DNA of 5,007 bases from Urinicoccus sp. (GTDB lineage: Bacteria; Bacillota; Clostridia; Tissierellales; Peptoniphilaceae): assembly GCA_029983435.1 (NCBI GenBank), contig JASBZN010000089.1, forward strand, positions 1 through 5,007, in the 5' to 3' direction. Below the pieces are notes generated by a model. The model made no database searches and had not been told where the DNA came from. It saw only the letters and a list, made by a program, of their open reading frames with translations. The position numbers were made by a program, and so were the translations under genes. Positions 1 through 5,007 of this stretch are shown here, piece after piece (position 1 is the stretch's first letter; every line of letters starts with the position of its first letter).

Positions 1-46
1 GAGAAGATAAAACCTCCTCTAATTCTTTTGTAGCAAGGTTTAAATC
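1..46 (-). other. Tail after the ATPase gene: in-frame open continuation and an AGAGGAGG motif
   Basis: These 46 bases follow the ATPase TAA and run off the left edge. Two readings compete. In the same frame as the ATPase they encode DLNLATKELEEVLSS, which resembles the preceding coiled coil and has no stop. They also carry AGAGGAGG (13-20), a near-perfect ribosome binding site, but no ATG, GTG or TTG follows in the 12 bases left, so any gene it serves would start at or beyond the edge with long spacing. GAG-GAG codons for Glu-Glu would produce the same motif by chance. No terminator hairpin is visible, so the transcription unit probably continues. Confidence 0.5.
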
Positions 47-1372
47 TTAATTGACTTGATCTATTTGAGACCTGAGGCCCGTCATTTCTCCTTGCAACGC
101 CTGATAAGATTGATTAAAAGTTTTTAGTGTATTCAAATTTTGAATCTGAATTTTACTAGCCTCTGTAAGATTAATGGCTTCATTGAAATATTCAAATTTT
201 TTAAAATAATCTTCGGCTATGGAAAATCGATTTTTTAGATCTTCCTGCTCCTTAGCATACTTGTCTAAACGTATACGTCTCTCCCGGGCTTCTTTCATTT
301 CAGTAAGAAGATTTTTACTTTTTGAAAGGTTTGTCAGAGAATTTATTTTTGTAGAAAAATCATTTTTTAATTTTTGATTTTCAGAAAAATGCGTTTGTAA
401 TAAGGTGATTTTTCTATATTTTCCCTCTAACTTTTTACCTACTAGCAACTTTTTATGGGCCTCATCTACATGGGCAAGCTCATGCAACCTTTGCTTAAAA
501 ATCCCTATATTTCCCCTAATATTCTGGATGTTTATATCTAGCGCTCGCAATTGATCTAAGTCTCTTCTAAAAGTTTTTATTTCTCTTAAAATTTTTTTAC
601 TATTTTCAAGTTGTTGAAATTTTTCAATTTGAACAAGAGAAGATTTTTTATTGGCGCAAATCGATTGGTAGGAAGTGAGCTTTTCTTCTAAATTTTTACG
701 ACTTTCTTCTGCTTCTTTTCCTCTAGCAATAATTCTTCCTAGAGAAGCTAACATTTTTTCCTTACTTTCAATGAAATCATAGTCTTTCTTTTTTTCCAGC
801 AAGTCATCCAGAGTTTTTTGCTCATATTTTAAGTCTTGCGTTAAAGATTTTATGTCTCGATTTACATTTCTTTGAGCTTGATCGATATAATGGATTCCAA
901 CAAGTCGCCCAATGGCATTCGCTTTATTCGAATCTTTTTCTTGAAGTAAAAAGGGACCTTCTAATTGGTCAGCAATGTTTAAAGTAAGGTCTTCCGTTGG
1001 AGATAAGGGGAACTTTCTAAGCTTAAAATAATCGACTATTTCTTTTGGAACGCTTCTTCCAAAGCCCTCGAAGTGCATAGATTCTCCTGTTCCTAAGGTT
1101 AGATCATAGGCGTTAACATTTTTATTCCTAGATCTCTTTAAAATTGCTCCATCATAAAATTCTGCAGTTACTTCTACTAAGGACTTTCCTCTCTGTAAGA
1201 AATCTGCTCCCATAGGCTCATTGTAAAACAACCATCTTATCGCTCGGACAATGGCAGATTTTCCCGAATCTGAGTTCCCTAAGATAACATTTAAGCCAGG
1301 TGCAAAGTCTAGGCTAGTTTCTTCATGAGATTGAAAGTTTTTTAAATGCAATCGTTTGATTTGTTTTTTCAT
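47..1372 (-). CDS. SbcC/Rad50-like AAA family ATPase, N-terminal head half plus coiled coil (possibly truncated)
   Basis: This 441-residue protein is probably the ATPase partner of the adjacent SbcD-like nuclease. It begins with a Rad50/SMC N-lobe: an IKRLHLKNFQSH strand-loop, Walker A GNSDSGKS (32-39), then IVRAIRWLFYNEP, and a Q-loop-like NIADQLEGPFLL (132-143, Gln136). IGRLVG follows at 154-159. From about 165 to the end it is charged, Lys/Glu-rich and leucine-spaced, fitting a long coiled coil. No SGG signature, Walker B (hydrophobic run then DE), or CxxC zinc hook is visible, so as read it holds only half of a composite ATPase site. The ATG start overlaps the phosphoesterase stop (ATGA), with a weak AGAGAG site upstream. 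The stop is TAA, yet the same frame stays open for 15 more coiled-coil-like codons to the left edge. It may be a naturally short family member, a gene cut by a nonsense change, or one half of a split Rad50. Family assignment is firm; completeness is not. Confidence 0.82.
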   Translation of the reverse strand: MKKQIKRLHLKNFQSHEETSLDFAPGLNVILGNSDSGKSAIVRAIRWLFYNEPMGADFLQRGKSLVEVTAEFYDGAILKRSRNKNVNAYDLTLGTGESMHFEGFGRSVPKEIVDYFKLRKFPLSPTEDLTLNIADQLEGPFLLQEKDSNKANAIGRLVGIHYIDQAQRNVNRDIKSLTQDLKYEQKTLDDLLEKKKDYDFIESKEKMLASLGRIIARGKEAEESRKNLEEKLTSYQSICANKKSSLVQIEKFQQLENSKKILREIKTFRRDLDQLRALDINIQNIRGNIGIFKQRLHELAHVDEAHKKLLVGKKLEGKYRKITLLQTHFSENQKLKNDFSTKINSLTNLSKSKNLLTEMKEARERRIRLDKYAKEQEDLKNRFSIAEDYFKKFEYFNEAINLTEASKIQIQNLNTLKTFNQSYQALQGEMTGLRSQIDQVN

Positions 1373-2340
1373 AAACCACTCTCTGCTTCTTGTACCTGGG
1401 AAACTCTTTCCAAAGCTTCACTACGAACATCCTGATTTATTTTTTCTGTTGAAGCAATTTCTTCAATCAATTCAAAGACATCTGTTTTAGAAAAATCTGT
1501 CGTTGCTTCAATTAGTTCTTGAAATTCATGTAACTTAGCCTTTTTAAAGCGATGTTGTTCAATTTCTGTTCGATCCAATATTTCATTTCCAGGTTTTGCG
1601 GATTTTAAATAAATTTCTTCGATATGAATTTCATCTTCTAAAGTAATTAAAATAATTTTAGGCTTTCGATTGATTTCCACCAGATTATTAGAAATTCTCG
1701 CAATGGCTCCAGGATTAATAAAATATTTACCATTAATATGCTGAGTCTTAAATCCAGTATGATAGTGTCCAGTTAAGACTACATCCGCTTTCGTCTCAAC
1801 AATATCTGAAACCAGGGTATGAGGAATTGCCTCATTAATGGGTTCATCTACTAAAAATCCATGGATGAGATGCAGGACATAGTCTTCATCTCCCCTGTCC
1901 TTAATAATATACCGCTGTCTATTCTCTTCTCTATCCATCCCGTAGATATAGGGCGTTCCATAAATCTTTACTTTCTTGTCTTTATCCATAATCAGAGGCC
2001 CTTCATTGAGTAAATGAATAAGCCCAATACTATTTAAAAGCCCCAACATAGTTCTTTGTACGGTATCTGGATTATGGCCATAAATATCATGGTTACCACT
2101 AATAATATAGAAAGGCGCAAGTAAATTCATTAGAAGTTTTGAAAATTGACTAACGACTGAAATAGAAACATCTGGCCGGTCAAAGAGGTCTCCCCCATGC
2201 AAAACAGCATCTACTTGGTACTTATTGGCTAAATCAAAAACTTCTTTGTGTTTTTCTAGAGAGCTTTCAAAAAAATTATCTAATCGACTTTTGGGAGAAG
2301 TCGCTCGGAGATGGGAGTCTGTAAAATATATAAATTTCAC
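1369..2340 (-). CDS. SbcD/Mre11-family calcineurin-like metallophosphoesterase (putative DNA repair nuclease)
   Basis: This is a 323-residue two-metal phosphoesterase related to SbcD, Mre11 and phage T4 gp47, the nuclease partners of SbcC/Rad50/gp46 ATPases. All core motifs are present: D8-x-H10 (TDSHLR), GGDLFD (49-54), GNHD (82-85, with the family's catalytic-type His84), H160-G161 and GHYH (191-194). Metal ligands are therefore intact. The core ends near residue 240. The remaining 80 or so residues are charged and probably helical, and likely contact the ATPase or DNA. At 323 residues it is shorter than typical cellular SbcD (about 400), closer to compact phage-type versions. The start is GTG (2338-2340), overlapping the recA stop, with AGAAGAG-like purines upstream; MKFIYFTDSHLR is the expected family N-terminus. 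Its stop overlaps the next gene's ATG by ATGA. A general phosphodiesterase (YfcE/MPP type) is possible on the core alone, but the adjacent Rad50-like gene argues for DNA end processing. Confidence 0.9.
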   Translation of the reverse strand: MKFIYFTDSHLRATSPKSRLDNFFESSLEKHKEVFDLANKYQVDAVLHGGDLFDRPDVSISVVSQFSKLLMNLLAPFYIISGNHDIYGHNPDTVQRTMLGLLNSIGLIHLLNEGPLIMDKDKKVKIYGTPYIYGMDREENRQRYIIKDRGDEDYVLHLIHGFLVDEPINEAIPHTLVSDIVETKADVVLTGHYHTGFKTQHINGKYFINPGAIARISNNLVEINRKPKIILITLEDEIHIEEIYLKSAKPGNEILDRTEIEQHRFKKAKLHEFQELIEATTDFSKTDVFELIEEIASTEKINQDVRSEALERVSQVQEAESGL

Positions 2341-3362
2341 TTTTTATTCTCTTCTGTATCTTCGTTTTGTTCAGTTTTTAAGCCAAAATTTTCACGAATT
2401 TTATCTTCAATTTCTTCCGCTATTTCAGGATTGGCTTCTAAAAAGTCCTTTGAATTCTCTCTTCCTTGGCCCAATTTATGTTCATTGTAACTATACCAAG
2501 CTCCAGCTTTATTGATAATTTTTAAATCTGTTGCGACATCAAGAAGGTTTCCAATTTTTGAAATACCCTTTCCATACATAATGTCAAACTCTGCTTGTTT
2601 AAAAGGAGGTGCCACCTTATTTTTTACAACTTTAACCCGGACTCTATTCCCTACCATTTCATCACCACGTTTTATAATTTCGATACGGCGGATATCCAAA
2701 CGAACGGAAGTGAAGAACTTTAAGGCACGGCCCCCTGTTGTAGTTTCTGGGTTTCCAAACATAACACCAATTTTTTCTCTCAATTGGTTAATAAAAATAA
2801 CAGAGGCCTTCGATTTATTAATAGCTCCCGTTAATTTTCTTAGGCCTTGGCTCATGAGTCTGGCTTGTAGTCCCATATGGGAATCTCCCATCTCTCCTTC
2901 AATTTCTGCCTTAGGTACTAAAGCTGCCACAGAGTCCACAACAATAACGTCTAAAGCATTACTACGAACAAGGGATTCTGTTATTTCCAGGGCCTGTTCA
3001 CCAGTATCTGGTTGCGAAATAATAAGTTCTTCTGTATTCACCCCAAGATTTTTGGCATATACAGGATCTAATGCATGTTCGGCATCGACAAAGGCTGCAA
3101 TTCCACCTTTCTTTTGTGCTTCTGCTAAAATATGAAGGGCAAGGGTTGTCTTACCTGAAGATTCTGGCCCATAAATTTCAATAATCCGTCCTCTAGGAAT
3201 CCCACCAATACCTAGGGCTAAATCTAGAGCTAGACTTCCTGTAGGAATAACGTCAATATCTAAGTGTTGTTGGTCTCCTAATCGCATAACAGACCCTTTA
3301 CCATATTGTTTTTCAATTGCTGATAAGGCTTTTTCTAAAGCTGCTTGTTTTTGCTCATCCAT
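2337..3362 (-). CDS. recA: Recombinase RecA
   Basis: RecA forms ATP-dependent filaments on single-stranded DNA. It performs homology search and strand exchange, and as a co-protease stimulates LexA self-cleavage. The 341-residue product is normal length and collinear with the family. It has Walker A GPESSGKT (65-72), catalytic Glu95 in FVDAEHALDP, Walker B ending at Asp143 (VIVVDS), and NQLREKIGVMFGNPETTTGG (192-211), which covers Gln193 and the DNA-binding L2 loop. GGRALKF follows, and the tail is acidic and lysine-rich. No intein or frameshift is present. The ATG start has GGAGGG five bases upstream, inside the end of cinA. The stop TGA is contained in GTGA, which also carries the GTG start of the phosphoesterase gene, so translation of the two should be coupled. 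No clear Bacillus-type SOS box (GAAC-N4-GTTC) is seen in the roughly 120 bases upstream, so any SOS control would act on a promoter inside cinA or further up. Confidence 0.99.
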   Translation of the reverse strand: MDEQKQAALEKALSAIEKQYGKGSVMRLGDQQHLDIDVIPTGSLALDLALGIGGIPRGRIIEIYGPESSGKTTLALHILAEAQKKGGIAAFVDAEHALDPVYAKNLGVNTEELIISQPDTGEQALEITESLVRSNALDVIVVDSVAALVPKAEIEGEMGDSHMGLQARLMSQGLRKLTGAINKSKASVIFINQLREKIGVMFGNPETTTGGRALKFFTSVRLDIRRIEIIKRGDEMVGNRVRVKVVKNKVAPPFKQAEFDIMYGKGISKIGNLLDVATDLKIINKAGAWYSYNEHKLGQGRENSKDFLEANPEIAEEIEDKIRENFGLKTEQNEDTEENKK

Positions 3363-3363
3363 T

Positions 3364-4584
3364 TTATCCCTCCAAAAATTCTTTTAATAGTGTAAATAAC
3401 ACAAGATTTGTTGTTTTCTCTTGTATTTCTCGACGGTTCCCTTGGAATTTAAATTCTTTTACAAACTTTTTATGGTCTGAATAAAAGCCTGCAAAGACAC
3501 TTCCTACTTCCTTTTCTGCTGGATTTGGTCCAGCTTCGCCTGTTGTAGATATGGCAATATCACAATGGCCCTTCTTATAAAGACCTTGGGCCATTTCCAA
3601 GGCCGTTTCCTGACTAACTGCTCCATATCTCTCTAAAGTTTCTCCTTTAACCCCTAGCTCCTTATGCTTAATTTCATTGGAATAGCTAACAAGACTATAG
3701 TGCAAAATATTGCTAGCACCAGGACAACTAGTTATCTTCTTAGCCAGTAACCCTCCTGTAATGGATTCTGCAAAAGAAAGACGAAGATTTTTTTCTTTAG
3801 CTAAGCGAATAATTTTTTCTTCTAGTTTTTCCTTGTTTAAGCTGTAGATAGCGTCTTTAAAAAGCTCCTTGATAGATTTTTCGGCTTCTAGTAATAAGAG
3901 GTCTAACTTTTCTTCCTCTTGGCCCTGGGCAATGCACTTAATCTCTACCTGAGCATTATGGGCAAAGGTATTTATCTTTAAGTCAGGAATTTTTATATTT
4001 TTTCGAATTTTATCCTCTACCTGGCTTTCCCCTATATTCATAACCCATAGTGATTTAACCTTTATTTTTTCCTTCGTTTTCAGGAATTGTTCTAAATAAG
4101 TATCCACCATGTTTTGCAACTCAAAAGGAGGCCCTGGTAAAAGAAAAATACTACAGCCTTTAAGAAGTAAATACTCTCCTGGGGCTGTTCCCCATTTATT
4201 CTCTAAAAGCTTTGAGCCTTTTATCCTGTAAAATTGCTTTTTAACATTTGGGGTTAGATTTCTTCCTCTAAGCTTGAAATAGTCTTCACATTCCTTATAA
4301 AGTTTAGCATCAAACTCTAAATCTAAGTTGAATGCTTGGGCTAGGGCCTCTTTTGTTAGGTCATCTTCTGTCGGCCCAAGACCGCCAGAAATCATAAGTA
4401 AGCGATTGTTTTTTACTAACCGTTGAAAATATTGGACCAGTGCATTGAGGTCATCATCTAGAGTGACTTGCTCTATGACAGCTATTCCTATTTTTTTTAT
4501 TGCTTCTGCGAGATATCTTTCATTGGTATTTTCAATATCTCCTAATAACAATTCTTTTCCTACAGTGACTATAATTGCTTCCAT
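3364..4584 (-). CDS. cinA: CinA family protein, two-domain (MoCF-like plus C-terminal PncC-type amidohydrolase)
   Basis: CinA proteins are cytoplasmic. The C-terminal domain is an NMN deamidase in several bacteria, and the N-terminal COG1058 domain is linked to ADP-ribose hydrolysis, so the protein probably salvages pyridine nucleotides. The name comes from competence induction in streptococci; nothing here shows that role. At 406 residues it is normal full length. The N-terminal domain (about 1-170) shows GKELLLG (9-15) with NTN (19-21), SGGLGPTEDDLTKE (66-79), GTAPG (132-136) and LPGPPFEL (149-156). The C-terminal domain (about 250-404) shows AESITGG (272-278), a CPGAS segment (287-291), SYSNEIK (300-306), GAVSQETA (321-328) and TTGEAGP (347-353). 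Compared with the common AESCTGG and TGIAGP, it has Ile275 and Glu350; the first is at a position known to vary. The ATG start fits the family N-terminus and has AGGTGAG just upstream, overlapping the pgsA stop. The TAA stop lies one base before recA, a pairing typical of Bacillota. Confidence 0.95.
   Translation of the reverse strand: MEAIIVTVGKELLLGDIENTNERYLAEAIKKIGIAVIEQVTLDDDLNALVQYFQRLVKNNRLLMISGGLGPTEDDLTKEALAQAFNLDLEFDAKLYKECEDYFKLRGRNLTPNVKKQFYRIKGSKLLENKWGTAPGEYLLLKGCSIFLLPGPPFELQNMVDTYLEQFLKTKEKIKVKSLWVMNIGESQVEDKIRKNIKIPDLKINTFAHNAQVEIKCIAQGQEEEKLDLLLLEAEKSIKELFKDAIYSLNKEKLEEKIIRLAKEKNLRLSFAESITGGLLAKKITSCPGASNILHYSLVSYSNEIKHKELGVKGETLERYGAVSQETALEMAQGLYKKGHCDIAISTTGEAGPNPAEKEVGSVFAGFYSDHKKFVKEFKFQGNRREIQEKTTNLVLFTLLKEFLEG
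3368..3373 (-). promoter_or_regulatory. Shine-Dalgarno site of recA, embedded in the cinA 3' end
   Basis: GGAGGG lies five bases before the recA ATG. It overlaps the last sense codons of cinA (Leu-Glu-Gly), and the cinA TAA falls between it and the recA start. A ribosome ending cinA therefore covers the recA initiation site, which predicts coupled translation or efficient re-initiation. It also fixes the recA start. Confidence 0.85.
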
Positions 4585-4586
4585 TA

Positions 4587-4593
4587 CTCACCT
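4587..4593 (-). promoter_or_regulatory. Shine-Dalgarno site of cinA overlapping the pgsA stop codon
   Basis: AGGTGAG sits two bases before the cinA ATG (AGGTG core four bases away), and its first two bases are part of the pgsA TAG stop. Spacing is a little short, but no better site or alternative start is nearby, and the encoded N-terminus matches CinA. The arrangement suggests read-on translation from pgsA. Confidence 0.65.
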
Positions 4594-5007
4594 AAATATT
4601 TTCTAGGTCAAAGACCTTTTTATTTTTTCCAATATACTCGAGACCAGATAAAATAGTAAAAATAACAGAAATATAAAATAAAAACTTACCAGTCTTTAAA
4701 AGCCAAGTCGTTGTCATTGGAAGTGCAAAAAGAATAATTGCCAAAGAAACCAGTTGGAAAATTGTCTTAATTTTTCCAAGGGTCCCTGCTGCAATGGTTA
4801 TTTGTTGACTTGCTGCAATAACTCGTAACCCAGTAATGGCAAATTCTCTAAAAATAACAATAATAACTAACCAACCTTTAATAACGCCCAGTTCTACTAA
4901 AAGAATCATGGCAGCTGACACTAAAATCTTGTCCGCCAAAGGATCTAAAAATTTACCAAAGGTCGTTACTAAATTTCTTGACCGGGCCAAATGCCCATCT
5001 ATCATAT
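4592..5007 (-). CDS. pgsA: CDP-diacylglycerol--glycerol-3-phosphate 3-phosphatidyltransferase, 5' end cut by window edge
   Basis: This integral membrane enzyme transfers phosphatidyl from CDP-diacylglycerol to glycerol-3-phosphate, the committed step to phosphatidylglycerol and cardiolipin. The visible 137 residues contain almost the whole CDP-alcohol phosphotransferase motif, DG-x2-AR-x8-G-x3-D-x3-D: D3, G4, A7, R8, G17, D21 and D25, counted from the first visible Met. That Met (5003-5005) is internal. The two bases before it (AT) would complete the motif's first Asp as GAT, and family members are about 180-195 residues, so roughly 45 N-terminal residues lie off the right edge. REFAITGLR and GTLGKIKT are PgsA-type segments. 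Several hydrophobic stretches (about residues 28-60, 81-97 and 105-125) fit membrane helices. The gene ends in TAG, 7 bases before cinA. PgsA rather than another CDP-alcohol transferase is favoured by these motifs and by the cinA-recA context. Confidence 0.93.
   Translation of the reverse strand, partial: MIDGHLARSRNLVTTFGKFLDPLADKILVSAAMILLVELGVIKGWLVIIVIFREFAITGLRVIAASQQITIAAGTLGKIKTIFQLVSLAIILFALPMTTTWLLKTGKFLFYISVIFTILSGLEYIGKNKKVFDLENI

Noticed and set aside
1..20. A downstream gene start served by AGAGGAGG
   Set aside because: There is no start codon in the remaining 12 bases, so no gene can be called. It is recorded only as an ambiguous tail.
2225..2515. Plus-strand open frame of about 96 codons across the recA/phosphoesterase junction
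   Set aside because: It is antisense to two well-supported genes. Its Phe/Leu-rich translation is typical of the complement of Lys/Glu-rich coding sequence.
2512..3135. Plus-strand open frame of about 200 codons opposite recA
   Set aside because: It is fully antisense to recA, whose motifs are complete. The translation is Ser/Thr/Pro-rich with no recognisable domain, as expected from the complement of a conserved gene.
3390..3402. Small inverted repeat GTGT-AAATA-ACAC before recA as an operator or terminator
   Set aside because: It has a four-base stem in AT-rich coding sequence with no adjacent U-run. It is too weak to support as regulatory.
3363..3420. TATTAA-like -10 element upstream of recA
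   Set aside because: The hexamer at the 17-base spacing is AACAAA-like, unlike TTGACA. There is no extended -10 TGn, so a promoter cannot be supported.
5003..5005. ATG near the right edge as the true start of pgsA
   Set aside because: It falls inside the catalytic motif: the Asp-Gly of DGxxAR follows two residues later and the preceding bases fit the first Asp. The real N-terminus lies off the window.

Overview
The window is a single AT-rich, gene-dense block. All five genes are read from the minus strand, in the order pgsA (5' end cut by the right edge), cinA, recA, an SbcD/Mre11-type metallophosphoesterase, and an SbcC/Rad50-type AAA ATPase with a long coiled coil. The pgsA-cinA-recA order, low GC and strong AGGAGG-type ribosome binding sites point to a Bacillota (Firmicutes) chromosome, probably a Clostridia-like anaerobe. 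I cannot name the species. No RNA gene, insertion sequence or CRISPR array was seen.

Layout, right to left: pgsA (4592-5007, partial) makes the phosphatidylglycerol precursor. Seven bases later cinA (3364-4584) encodes the two-domain nucleotide-repair protein CinA. One base after its stop, recA (2337-3362) begins, with its Shine-Dalgarno inside the last cinA codons. The phosphoesterase gene (1369-2340) starts at GTG in a 4-base overlap (GTGA) with the recA stop. The ATPase gene (47-1372) starts in a 4-base overlap (ATGA) with the phosphoesterase stop. No intergenic space exceeds 7 bases, so there is no room for a terminator or a separate intergenic promoter. The five genes look like one translationally coupled transcription unit.

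The most notable feature is the recA-phosphoesterase-ATPase cassette. A strand-exchange protein is locked by overlaps to a compact, phage-like nuclease/ATPase pair, where many Bacillota have recX, rny or unrelated genes. The ATPase as read has only the N-terminal half of an SMC/Rad50 head (Walker A and Q-loop region) plus coiled coil. It lacks a visible signature motif, Walker B or zinc-hook CxxC. Its TAA stop is followed in the same frame by 15 more coiled-coil-like codons up to the left edge. This raises the possibility of an interrupted or split gene, which the next few dozen bases outside the window would decide.
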